Below, piece after piece: positions 11,492-24,289 of a stretch of DNA of 64,000 bases (positions are counted from its first letter, which is position 1; the number at the start of each line of letters is the position of its first letter). Source of the DNA: Amaranthus tricolor (taxonomy: Eukaryota > Streptophyta > Magnoliopsida > Caryophyllales > Amaranthaceae); assembly GCF_026212465.1 (NCBI RefSeq), contig NC_080059.1:25249292-25313291 (forward strand), in the 5' to 3' direction. The notes below the pieces were generated by a model. It made no database searches, had not been told where the DNA came from, and saw only the letters and a program-made list of their open reading frames with translations. The position numbers were made by a program, and so were the translations under genes.

Positions 11492-14400
11492 TTGATCCTT
11501 GTTCATTCTTCATTGATCATTGATCCTTGTTCATTCTTCATCGTTCATTCTTCATTGATCATTGTTCCTTGTTCATTCTTCATCGTTCATTCGTCATTGA
11601 CCATTAATCCTTGTTCATTCTTCATCGTTCATTCTTCATTGATCATTGAACCTTGTTCATTCTTCATCGTTCATTCTTCTTTGATCATTGATCCTTGTTC
11701 ATTCTTCATTGATCATTGATCCTTGTTCATTCTTCATCGTTCATTCGTCATTGATCATTGATCCTTGTTCATTCTTCATCGTTCATTCGTCATTGGTCAT
11801 TGATCCTTGTTCATTCTTCATCGTTCATTCGTCATTGACCATTAATCCTTGTTCATTCTTCATCGTTCATTCTTCATTGATCATTGATCCTTGTTCATTC
11901 TTCATCGTTCATTCGTCATTGACCATTAATCCTTGTTCATTCTTCATCGTTCATTCTACATTGATCATTGATCCTTGTTCATTCTTCATCGTTCATTCTT
12001 CTTTGATCATTGATCCTTGTTCATTCTTCATTGATCATTGATCCTTGTTCATTCTTCATCGTTCATTCGTCATTGATCATTGATCCATGTTCATTCTTCA
12101 TCGTTCATTCGTCATTGATCATTGATCCTTGTTCATTCTTCATCGTTCATTCGTCATTGACCATTAATCCTTGTTCATTCTTCATCGTTCATTCTTCATT
12201 GATAATTGATCCTTGTTCATTCTTCATCGTTCATTCTTCATTGAGCATTGATCTTTGTTCATTCTTCATCGTTCATTCTTCATTGATCATTGATCCTTGT
12301 TCATTCTTCATCGTTCATTCTTCATTGATCATTGATCCTTGTTCATTCTTCATCGTTCATTCTTCTTTGATCATTGATCCTTGTTCATTCTTCATTGATC
12401 ATTGATCCTTGTTCATTCTTCATCGTTCATTCTTCTTTGATCATTGATCCTTGTTCATTCTTCATTGATCATTGATCCTTGTTCATTCTTCATCGTTCAT
12501 TCGTCATTGATCATTGATCCTTGTTCATTCTTCATCGTTCATTCGTCATTGATCATTGATCCTTGTTTATTCTTCATCGTTCATTCGTCATTGACCATTA
12601 ATCCTTGTTCATATTTCATCGTTCATTCTTCATTGATCATTGATCCTTGTTCATTCTTCATCGTTCATTCGTCATTGACGATTAATCCTTGTTCATTCTT
12701 CATCGTTCATTCTTCATTGATCATTGATCCTTGTTCATTCTTCATCGTTCATTCTTCATTGAGCATTGATACTTGTTCATTCTTCATCGTTCATTCGTCA
12801 TTGACCATTAATCCTTGTTCATTCTTCATCGATCATTCTTCATTGATCATTGTTCCTTGTTCATTCTTCATCGTTCATTCTTCATTGACCATTACTCCTT
12901 GTTCATTCTTCATCTTTCATTCTTCATTGATCATTGATCCTTGTTCATTCTTCATCGTTCATTCGTCATTGATCATTGATCCTTATTCATTCTTCATCGT
13001 TCATTCTTCAGTTATCATTGATCCTTGTTCTTTCTTCATCGTTCATTCTTCATTGATCATTGATCCTTGTTCATTCTTCATCGTTCATTCATCATTGACC
13101 ATTAATCCTTGTTCATTCTGCATCGTTCATTCTACATTGATCATTGATCCTTGTTCATTCTTCATCGTTCATTCTTCTTTGATCATTGATCCTTGTTCAT
13201 TCTTCATTGATCATTGATCCTTGTTCATTCTTCATCGTTCATTCGTCATTGATCATTGATCCTTGTTCATTCTTCATCGTTCATTCGTCATTGATCATTG
13301 ATCGTTGTTCATTCTTCATCGTTCATTCGTCATTGACCATTAATCCTTGTTCATTCTTCATCGTTCATTCTTCATTGATCATTGATCCTTGTTCATTCTT
13401 CATCGTTCATTCTTCATTGAGCATTGATCCTTGTTCATTCCTCATCGTTCATTCTTCATTGATCATTGTTCCTTGTTCATTCTTCATCGTTCATTCTTCA
13501 TTGATCATTGTTCCTTGTTCATTCTTCATCGTTCATTCGTCATTGACCATTAATCCTTGTTCATTCTTCATCGTTCATTCTTCATTGATCATTGAACCTT
13601 GTTCATTCTTCATCGTTCATTCTTCTTTGATCATTGATCGTTGTTCATTCTTCATCGTTCATTCGTCATTGATCATTGATCCTTGTTCATTCTTCATCGT
13701 TCATTCGTAATTGATCATTGATCCTTGTTCATTCTTCATCGTTCATTCATCATTGACCATTAATCCTTGTTCATTCTTCATCGTTCATTCTTCATTGATC
13801 ATTGATCCTTGTTCATTCTTCATCGTTCATTCGTCATTGACCATTAATCCTTGTTCATTCTTCATCGTTCATTCTTCATTGATCATTGATCCTTGTTCAT
13901 TCTTCATCGTTCATTCGTCATTGACCATTAATCCTTGTTCATTCTTCATCGTTCATTCTTCATTGATCATTGATCCTTGTTCATTCTTCATCGTTCATTC
14001 TTCTTTGATCATTGATCCTTGTTCATTCTTCATTGATCATTGATCCTTGTTCATTCTTCATCGTTCATTCTTCATTGATCATTGTTCCTTGTTCATTCTT
14101 CATCGTTCATTCGTCATTGACCATTAATCCTTGTTCATTCTTCATCGTTCATTCTTCATTGATCATTGAACCTTGTTCATTCTTCATCGTTCATTCTTCT
14201 TTGATCATTGATCCTTGTTCATTCTTCATTGATCATTGATCCTTGTTCATTCTTCATCGTTCATTCGTCATTGATCATTGATCCTTGTTCATTCTTCATC
14301 GTTCATTCGTAATTGATCATTGATCCTTGTTCATTCTTCATCGTTCATTCATCATTGACCATTAATCCTTGTTCATTCTTCATCGTTCATTCTTCATTGA

Positions 14401-14683
14401 TCATTGATCCTTGTTCATTCTTCATCGTTCATTCGTCATTGACCATTAATCCTTGTTCATTCTTCATCGTTCATTCTTCATTGATCATTGATCCTTGTTC
14501 ATTCTTCATCGTTCATTCGTCATTGACCATTAATCCTTGTTCATTCTTCATCGTTCATTCTTCATTGATCATTGATCCTTGTTCATTCTTCATCGTTCAT
14601 TCTTCTTTGATCATTGATCCTTGTTCATTCTTCATTGATCATTGATCCTTGTTCATTCTTCATCGTTCATTCTTCTTTGATCA
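11492..14683. repeat. 3,192-bp higher-order unit, copy 1
   Basis: Module boundaries at 11,492, 11,688, 12,010, 12,444, 13,186, 13,711, 14,012 and 14,313 all recur 3,192 bp downstream. By eye I found few differences from copy 2: 12,087 (A), 12,254 (T), 12,680 (G), 13,304 (G), and C at 12,354 where copy 2 has A. This suggests about 99.8% identity; it is not an alignment. The unit is 456 heptamers long. Confidence 0.93.
12454..13195. repeat. 742-bp module (type copy; 14 full copies)
   Basis: One 28-mer followed by seventeen 42-mers in a fixed variant order: a TTTATTC monomer; AGCATTGATAC; slot 3 ATCATTC; GTTCCTTG; ACTCCTTG; TTCATCTTTC; CCTTATTC; TTCAGTTATC or TTCATTTATC; GTTCTTTC; TTCTGCATCG with CTACATTG; then CTTCTTTG. 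Full-length copies start near 12454, 15646, 18838, 23423, 34791, 36975, 47713, 49883, 52823, 55056, 56309, 59039, 60012 and 62742. Shortened or extended relatives lie near 9990, 20651, 21407, 30598, 41581, 46796, 48966 and 51276. The CAGTTATC form is confined to copies left of about 38 kb and the CATTTATC form prevails to the right, giving two sub-lineages. Confidence 0.9.
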
Positions 14684-17600
14684 TTGATCCTTGTTCATTC
14701 TTCATTGATCATTGATCCTTGTTCATTCTTCATCGTTCATTCTTCATTGATCATTGTTCCTTGTTCATTCTTCATCGTTCATTCGTCATTGACCATTAAT
14801 CCTTGTTCATTCTTCATCGTTCATTCTTCATTGATCATTGAACCTTGTTCATTCTTCATCGTTCATTCTTCTTTGATCATTGATCCTTGTTCATTCTTCA
14901 TTGATCATTGATCCTTGTTCATTCTTCATCGTTCATTCGTCATTGATCATTGATCCTTGTTCATTCTTCATCGTTCATTCGTCATTGGTCATTGATCCTT
15001 GTTCATTCTTCATCGTTCATTCGTCATTGACCATTAATCCTTGTTCATTCTTCATCGTTCATTCTTCATTGATCATTGATCCTTGTTCATTCTTCATCGT
15101 TCATTCGTCATTGACCATTAATCCTTGTTCATTCTTCATCGTTCATTCTACATTGATCATTGATCCTTGTTCATTCTTCATCGTTCATTCTTCTTTGATC
15201 ATTGATCCTTGTTCATTCTTCATTGATCATTGATCCTTGTTCATTCTTCATCGTTCATTCGTCATTGATCATTGATCCTTGTTCATTCTTCATCGTTCAT
15301 TCGTCATTGATCATTGATCCTTGTTCATTCTTCATCGTTCATTCGTCATTGACCATTAATCCTTGTTCATTCTTCATCGTTCATTCTTCATTGATAATTG
15401 ATCCTTGTTCATTCTTCATCGTTCATTCTTCATTGAGCATTGATCCTTGTTCATTCTTCATCGTTCATTCTTCATTGATCATTGATCCTTGTTCATTCTT
15501 CATCGTTCATTCTTCATTGATCATTGATCCTTGTTCATTCTTCATAGTTCATTCTTCTTTGATCATTGATCCTTGTTCATTCTTCATTGATCATTGATCC
15601 TTGTTCATTCTTCATCGTTCATTCTTCTTTGATCATTGATCCTTGTTCATTCTTCATTGATCATTGATCCTTGTTCATTCTTCATCGTTCATTCGTCATT
15701 GATCATTGATCCTTGTTCATTCTTCATCGTTCATTCGTCATTGATCATTGATCCTTGTTTATTCTTCATCGTTCATTCGTCATTGACCATTAATCCTTGT
15801 TCATATTTCATCGTTCATTCTTCATTGATCATTGATCCTTGTTCATTCTTCATCGTTCATTCGTCATTGACCATTAATCCTTGTTCATTCTTCATCGTTC
15901 ATTCTTCATTGATCATTGATCCTTGTTCATTCTTCATCGTTCATTCTTCATTGAGCATTGATACTTGTTCATTCTTCATCGTTCATTCGTCATTGACCAT
16001 TAATCCTTGTTCATTCTTCATCGATCATTCTTCATTGATCATTGTTCCTTGTTCATTCTTCATCGTTCATTCTTCATTGACCATTACTCCTTGTTCATTC
16101 TTCATCTTTCATTCTTCATTGATCATTGATCCTTGTTCATTCTTCATCGTTCATTCGTCATTGATCATTGATCCTTATTCATTCTTCATCGTTCATTCTT
16201 CAGTTATCATTGATCCTTGTTCTTTCTTCATCGTTCATTCTTCATTGATCATTGATCCTTGTTCATTCTTCATCGTTCATTCATCATTGACCATTAATCC
16301 TTGTTCATTCTGCATCGTTCATTCTACATTGATCATTGATCCTTGTTCATTCTTCATCGTTCATTCTTCTTTGATCATTGATCCTTGTTCATTCTTCATT
16401 GATCATTGATCCTTGTTCATTCTTCATCGTTCATTCGTCATTGATCATTGATCCTTGTTCATTCTTCATCGTTCATTCGTCATTGATCATTGATCCTTGT
16501 TCATTCTTCATCGTTCATTCGTCATTGACCATTAATCCTTGTTCATTCTTCATCGTTCATTCTTCATTGATCATTGATCCTTGTTCATTCTTCATCGTTC
16601 ATTCTTCATTGAGCATTGATCCTTGTTCATTCCTCATCGTTCATTCTTCATTGATCATTGTTCCTTGTTCATTCTTCATCGTTCATTCTTCATTGATCAT
16701 TGTTCCTTGTTCATTCTTCATCGTTCATTCGTCATTGACCATTAATCCTTGTTCATTCTTCATCGTTCATTCTTCATTGATCATTGAACCTTGTTCATTC
16801 TTCATCGTTCATTCTTCTTTGATCATTGATCGTTGTTCATTCTTCATCGTTCATTCGTCATTGATCATTGATCCTTGTTCATTCTTCATCGTTCATTCGT
16901 AATTGATCATTGATCCTTGTTCATTCTTCATCGTTCATTCATCATTGACCATTAATCCTTGTTCATTCTTCATCGTTCATTCTTCATTGATCATTGATCC
17001 TTGTTCATTCTTCATCGTTCATTCGTCATTGACCATTAATCCTTGTTCATTCTTCATCGTTCATTCTTCATTGATCATTGATCCTTGTTCATTCTTCATC
17101 GTTCATTCGTCATTGACCATTAATCCTTGTTCATTCTTCATCGTTCATTCTTCATTGATCATTGATCCTTGTTCATTCTTCATCGTTCATTCTTCTTTGA
17201 TCATTGATCCTTGTTCATTCTTCATTGATCATTGATCCTTGTTCATTCTTCATCGTTCATTCTTCATTGATCATTGTTCCTTGTTCATTCTTCATCGTTC
17301 ATTCGTCATTGACCATTAATCCTTGTTCATTCTTCATCGTTCATTCTTCATTGATCATTGAACCTTGTTCATTCTTCATCGTTCATTCTTCTTTGATCAT
17401 TGATCCTTGTTCATTCTTCATTGATCATTGATCCTTGTTCATTCTTCATCGTTCATTCGTCATTGATCATTGATCCTTGTTCATTCTTCATCGTTCATTC
17501 GTAATTGATCATTGATCCTTGTTCATTCTTCATCGTTCATTCATCATTGACCATTAATCCTTGTTCATTCTTCATCGTTCATTCTTCATTGATCATTGAT

Positions 17601-17875
17601 CCTTGTTCATTCTTCATCGTTCATTCGTCATTGACCATTAATCCTTGTTCATTCTTCATCGTTCATTCTTCATTGATCATTGATCCTTGTTCATTCTTCA
17701 TCGTTCATTCGTCATTGACCATTAATCCTTGTTCATTCTTCATCGTTCATTCTTCATTGATCATTGATCCTTGTTCATTCTTCATCGTTCATTCTTCTTT
17801 GATCATTGATCCTTGTTCATTCTTCATTGATCATTGATCCTTGTTCATTCTTCATCGTTCATTCTTCTTTGATCA
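14684..17875. repeat. 3,192-bp higher-order unit, copy 2
   Basis: All module boundaries are displaced by exactly 3,192 bp from copy 1. It shares TTCATAGTTC (A at 15,546) with copy 3 (18,738) but not with copy 1 (C at 12,354). Copies 2 and 3 therefore look like the more recent pair. Confidence 0.93.
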
Positions 17876-19888
17876 TTGATCCTTGTTCATTCTTCATTGA
17901 TCATTGATCCTTGTTCATTCTTCATCGTTCATTCTTCATTGATCATTGTTCCTTGTTCATTCTTCATCGTTCATTCGTCATTGACCATTAATCCTTGTTC
18001 ATTCTTCATCGTTCATTCTTCATTGATCATTGAACCTTGTTCATTCTTCATCGTTCATTCTTCTTTGATCATTGATCCTTGTTCATTCTTCATTGATCAT
18101 TGATCCTTGTTCATTCTTCATCGTTCATTCGTCATTGATCATTGATCCTTGTTCATTCTTCATCGTTCATTCGTCATTGGTCATTGATCCTTGTTCATTC
18201 TTCATCGTTCATTCGTCATTGACCATTAATCCTTGTTCATTCTTCATCGTTCATTCTTCATTGATCATTGATCCTTGTTCATTCTTCATCGTTCATTCGT
18301 CATTGACCATTAATCCTTGTTCATTCTTCATCGTTCATTCTACATTGATCATTGATCCTTGTTCATTCTTCATCGTTCATTCTTCTTTGATCATTGATCC
18401 TTGTTCATTCTTCATTGATCATTGATCCTTGTTCATTCTTCATCGTTCATTCGTCATTGATCATTGATCCTTGTTCATTCTTCATCGTTCATTCGTCATT
18501 GATCATTGATCCTTGTTCATTCTTCATCGTTCATTCGTCATTGACCATTAATCCTTGTTCATTCTTCATCGTTCATTCTTCATTGATAATTGATCCTTGT
18601 TCATTCTTCATCGTTCATTCTTCATTGAGCATTGATCCTTGTTCATTCTTCATCGTTCATTCTTCATTGATCATTGATCCTTGTTCATTCTTCATCGTTC
18701 ATACTTCATTGATCATTGATCCTTGTTCATTCTTCATAGTTCATTCTTCTTTGATCATTGATCCTTGTTCATTCTTCATTGATCATTGATCCTTGTTCAT
18801 TCTTCATCGTTCATTCTTCTTTGATCATTGATCCTTGTTCATTCTTCATTGATCATTGATCCTTGTTCATTCTTCATCGTTCATTCGTCATTGATCATTG
18901 ATCCTTGTTCATTCTTCATCGTTCATTCGTCATTGATCATTGATCCTTGTTTATTCTTCATCGTTCATTCGTCATTGACCATTAATCCTTGTTCATATTT
19001 CATCGTTCATTCTTCATTGATCGTTGATCCTTGTTCATTCTTCATCGTTCATTCGTCATTGACCATTAATCCTTGTTCATTCTTCATCGTTCATTCTTCA
19101 TTGATCATTGATCCTTGTTCATTCTTCATCGTTCATTCTTCATTGAGCATTGATACTTGTTCATTCTTCATCGTTCATTCGTCATTGACCATTAATCCTT
19201 GTTCATTCTTCATCGATCATTCTTCATTGATCATTGTTCCTTGTTCATTCTTCATCGTTCATTCTTCATTGACCATTACTCCTTGTTCATTCTTCATCTT
19301 TCATTCTTCATTGATCATTGATCCTTGTTCATTCTTCATCGTTCATTCGTCATTGATCATTGATCCTTATTCATTCTTCATCGTTCATTCTTCAGTTATC
19401 ATTGATCCTTGTTCTTTCTTCATCGTTCATTCTTCATTGATCATTGATCCTTGTTCATTCTTCATCGTTCATTCATCATTGACCATTAATCCTTGTTCAT
19501 TCTGCACCGTTCATTCTACATTGATCATTGATCCTTGTTCATTCTTCATCGTTCATTCTTCTTTGATCATTGATCCTTGTTCATTCTTCATTGATCATTG
19601 ATCCTTGTTCATTCTTCATTGTTCATTCGTCATTGATCATTGATCCTTGTTCATTCTTCATCGTTCATTCGTCATTGATCATTGATCCTTGTTCATTCTT
19701 CATCGTTCATTCGTCATTGACCATTAATCCTTGTTCATTCTTCATCGTTCATTCTTCATTGATCATTGATCCTTGTTCATTCTTCATCGTTCATTCTTCA
19801 TTGAGCATTGATCCTTGTTCATTCCTCATCGTTCATTCTTCATTGATCATTGTTCCTTGTTCATTCTTCATCGTTCATTCTTCATTGA
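17876..19888. repeat. 3,192-bp higher-order unit, copy 3, truncated
   Basis: This unit follows copy 2 at offset 3,192 until about 19,888. There copy 2 continues with a GTTCCTTG monomer, but this copy switches to paired AGAATTGATCC monomers. Private changes include 18,703 (A), 19,023 (G), 19,507 (C) and 19,620 (T). The abrupt change with no loss of heptamer register looks like a recombination joint. Confidence 0.88.
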
Positions 19889-20416
19889 GAATTGATCCTT
19901 GTTCATTCTTCATCGTTCATTCTTCATTGAGAATTGATCCTTGTTCATTCTTCATCGTTCATTCTTCATTGATCATTGATCCTTGTTCATTCTTCATCGT
20001 TCATTCTTCATTGATCATTGATCCTTGTTCATTCTTCATCGTTCATTTTTCTTTGATCATTGATCCTTGTTCATTCTTCATTGATCATTGATCCTTGTTC
20101 ATTCTTCATCGTTCATTCGTCATTGATCATTGATCCTTGTTCATTCTTCATCGTTCATTCGTCATTGATCATTGATCCTTGTTCATTCTTCATCGTTCAT
20201 TCGTCATTGATCATTGATCCTTGTTCATTCTTCATCGTTCATTTGTCATTGACCATTAATCCTTGTTCATTCTTCATCGTTCATTCTTCATTGATCCTTG
20301 TTCATTCTTCATCGTTCATTCGTCATTGACCATTAATCCTTGTTCATTCTTCATCGTTCATTCTTCATTGATCATTGATCCTTGTTCATTCTTCATCGTT
20401 CATTCTTCTTTGATCA
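19889..20416. repeat. mosaic satellite with paired AGAATTG monomers
   Basis: Two adjacent 42-mers carry AGAATTGATCC, a pair also seen at about 24,470-24,530, 27,190-27,245, 38,020-38,075, 50,930-50,985 and 52,280-52,335. A 28-mer lies at about 20,070, followed by the TTCATTTGTC monomer and the 35-mer at 20,266. Confidence 0.8.
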
Positions 20417-21172
20417 TTGATCCTTGTTCATTCTTCATTGATCATAGATCCTTGTTCATTCTTCATCGTTCATTCGTCATTGATCATTGATCCTTGTTCA
20501 TTCTTCATCGTTCATTCGTCATTGACTATTACTCCTTGTTCATTCTTCTTCGTTCATTCTTCATTGATCATTGATCCTTGTTCATTCTTCATCGTTCATT
20601 CTTCTTTGATCATTGATCCTTGTTCATTCTTCATTGATCATTGATCCTTGTTCATTCTTCATTGATCATTGATCCTTGTTCATTCTTCATCGTTCATTCG
20701 TCATTGATCATTGATCCTTGTTCATTCTTCATCGTTCATTCGTCATTGATCATTGATCCTTGTTTATTCTTCATCGTTCATTCGTCATTGACCATTAATC
20801 CTTTTTCATTTTTCATCGTTCATTCTTCATTGATCATTGATCCTTGTTCATTCTTCATCGTTCATTCGTCATTGACCATTAATCCTTGTTCATTCTTCAT
20901 CGTTCATTCTTCATTGATCATTGATCCTTGTTCATTCTTCATCGTTCATTCTTCATTGAGCATTGATACTTGTTCATTCTTCATCGTTCATTCGTCATTG
21001 ACCATTAATCCTTGTTCATTCTTCATCGATCATTCTTCATTGATCATTGTTCCTTGTTCATTCTTCATCGTTCATTCTTCATTGACCATTACTCCTTGTT
21101 CATTCTTCATCTTTCATTCTTCATTGATCATTGATCCTTGTTCATTCTTCATCGTTCATTCTTCTTTGATCA
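20417..21172. repeat. 756-bp tandem duplication, copy 1
   Basis: This is 18 monomer lengths, repeated immediately downstream. It carries rare variants also found in copy 2: TCATAGATCC near 20,451 and ATCCTTTTTC near 20,800. Such private variants in both copies imply a recent duplication. Confidence 0.92.
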
Positions 21173-21928
21173 TTGATCCTTGTTCATTCTTCATTGATCA
21201 TAGATCCTTGTTCATTCTTCATCGTTCATTCGTCATTGATCATTGATCCTTGTTCATTCTTCATCGTTCATTCGTCATTGACTATTACTCCTTGTTCATT
21301 CTTCTTCGTTCATTCTTCATTGATCATTGATCCTTGTTCATTCTTCATCGTTCATTCTTCTTTGATCATTGATCCTTGTTCATTCTTCATTGATCATTGA
21401 TCCTTGTTCATTCTTCATTGATCATTGATCCTTGTTCATTCTTCATCGTTCATTCGTCATTGATCATTGATCCTTGTTCATTCTTCATCGTTCATTCGTC
21501 ATTGATCATTGATCCTTGTTTATTCTTCATCGTTCATTCGTCATTGACCATTAATCCTTTTTCATTTTTCATCGTTCATTCTTCATTGATCATTGATCCT
21601 TGTTCATTCTTCATCGTTCATTCGTCATTGACCATTAATCCTTGTTCATTCTTCATCGTTCATTCTTCATTGATCATTGATCCTTGTTCATTCTTCATCG
21701 TTCATTCTTCATTGAGCATTGATACTTGTTCATTCTTCATCGTTCATTCGTCATTGACCATTAATCCTTGTTCATTCTTCATCGATCATTCTTCATTGAT
21801 CATTGTTCCTTGTTCATTCTTCATCGTTCATTCTTCATTGACCATTACTCCTTGTTCATTCTTCATCTTTCATTCTTCATTGATCATTGATCCTTGTTCA
21901 TTCTTCATCGTTCATTCTTCTTTGATCA
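21173..21928. repeat. 756-bp tandem duplication, copy 2
   Basis: It matches copy 1 at offset 756, with TCATAGATCC near 21,207 and ATCCTTTTTC near 21,556. I noticed no difference between the two copies by eye. To the right the pattern changes to alternating 84-bp dimers (21,929-22,334), including a unique TTCATTAGTC near 22,150. Confidence 0.9.
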
Positions 21929-22334
21929 TTGATCCTTGTTCATTCTTCATTGATCATTGATCCTTGTTCATTCTTCATCGTTCATTCGTCATTGATCATT
22001 GATCCTTGTTCATTCTTCATCGTTCATTCGTCATTGATCATTGATCCTTGTTTATTCTTCATCGTTCATTCGTCATTGACCATTAATCCTTGTTCATTCT
22101 TCATCGTTCATTCTTCATTGATCATTGATCCTTGTTCATTCTTCATCGTTCATTAGTCATTGACCATTAATCCTTGTTCATTCTTCATCGTTCATTCTTC
22201 ATTGATCATTGATCCTTGTTCATTCTTCATCGTTCATTCGTCATTGACCATTAATCCTTGTTCATTCTTCATCGTTCATTCTTCATTGATCATTGATCCT
22301 TGTTCATTCTTCATCGTTCATTCTTCTTTGATCA

Positions 22335-24289
22335 TTGATCCTTGTTCATTCTTCATTGATCATTGATCCTTGTTCATTCTTCATCGTTCATTCTTCATTG
22401 ATCATTGTTCCTTGTTCATTCTTCATCGTTCATTCGTCATTGACCATTAATCCTTGTTCATTCTTCATCGTTCATTCTTCATTGATCATTGAACCTTGTT
22501 CATTCTTCATCGTTCATTCTTCTTTGATCATTGATCCTTGTTCATTCTTCATTGATCATTGATCCTTGTTCATTCTTCATCGTTCATTCGTCATTGATCA
22601 TTGATCCTTGTTCATTCTTCATCGTTCATTCGTCATTGGTCATTGATCCTTGTTCATTCTTCATCGTTCATTCGTCATTGACCATTAATCCTTGTTCATT
22701 CTTCATCGTTCATTCTTCATTGATCATTGATCCTTGTTCATTCTTCATCGTTCATTCGTCATTGACCATTAATCCTTGTTCATTCTTCATCGTTCATTCT
22801 ACATTGATCATTGATCCTTGTTCATTCTTCATCGTTCATTCTTCTTTGATCATTGATCCTTGTTCATTCTTCATTGATCATTGATCCTTGTTCATTCTTC
22901 ATCGTTCATTCGTCATTGATCATTGATCCTTGTTCATTCTTCATCGTTCATTCGTCATTGATCATTGATCCTTGTTCATTCTTCATCGTTCATTCGTCAT
23001 TGACCATTAATCCTTGTTCATTCTTCATCGTTCATTCTTCATTGATAATTGATCCTTGTTCATTCTTCATCGTTCATTCTTCATTGAGCATTGATCCTTG
23101 TTCATTCTTCATCGTTCATTCTTCATTGATCATTGATCCTTGTTCATTCTTCATCGTTCATTCTTCATTGATCATTGATCCTTGTTCATTCTTCATCGTT
23201 CATTCTTCTTTGATCATTGATCCTTGTTCATTCTTCATTGATCATTGATCCTTGTTCATTCTTCATCGTTCATTCGTCATTGATCATTGATCCTTGTTCA
23301 TTCTTCATCGTTCATTCGTCATTGACTATTACTCCTTGTTCATTCTTCTTCGTTCATTCTTCATTGATCATTGATCCTTGTTCATTATTCATCGTTCATT
23401 CTTCTTTGATCATTGATCCTTGTTCATTCTTCATTGATCATTGATCCTTGTTCATTCTTCATCGTTCATTCGTCATTGATCATTGATCCTTGTTCATTCT
23501 TCATCGTTCATTCGTCATTGATCATTGATCCTTGTTTATTCTTCATCGTTCATTCGTCATTGACCATTAATCCTTGTTCATTTTTCATCGTTCATTCTTC
23601 ATTGATCATTGATCCTTGTTCATTCTTCATCGTTCATTCGTCATTGACCATTAATCCTTGTTCATTCTTCATCGTTCATTCTTCATTGATCATTGATCCT
23701 TGTTCATTCTTCATCGTTCATTCTTCATTGAGCATTGATACTTGTTCATTCTTCATCGTTCATTCGTCATTGACCATTAATCCTTGTTCATTCTTCATCG
23801 ATCATTCTTCATTGATCATTGTTCCTTGTTCATTCTTCATCGTTCATTCTTCATTGACCATTACTCCTTGTTCATTCTTCATCTTTCATTCTTCATTGAT
23901 CATTGATCCTTGTTCATTCTTCATCGTTCATTCGTCATTGATCATTGATCCTTATTCATTCTTCATCGTTCATTCTTCAGTTATCATTGATCCTTGTTCT
24001 TTCTTCATCGTTCATTCTTCATTGATCATTGATCCTTGTTCATTCTTCATCGTTCATTCATCATTGACCATTAATCCTTGTTCATTCTGCATCGTTCATT
24101 CTACATTGATCATTGATCCTTGTTCATTCTTCATCGTTCATTCTTCTTTGATCATTGATCCTTGTTCATTCTTCATTGATCATTGATCCTTGTTCATTCT
24201 TCATCGTTCATTCGTCATTGATCATTGATCCTTGTTCATTCTTCATCGTTCATTCGTCATTGATCATTGATCCTTGTTCATTCTTCATC
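22335..24289. repeat. segment duplicated at 33.7 kb (offset 11,368)
   Basis: Module starts at 22,335, 22,531, 22,853, 23,217, 23,413 and 24,155 have counterparts 11,368 bp downstream. Its left part also resembles the 3,192-bp units at offset 10,843 from 11,492. One 196-bp module with ACTATTACTCC and CTTCTTCG (23,217-23,412) is inserted relative to those units. It appears to be a diverged relative of the 3,192-bp unit from which the 2,184-bp unit was derived, or the reverse. Confidence 0.82.
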
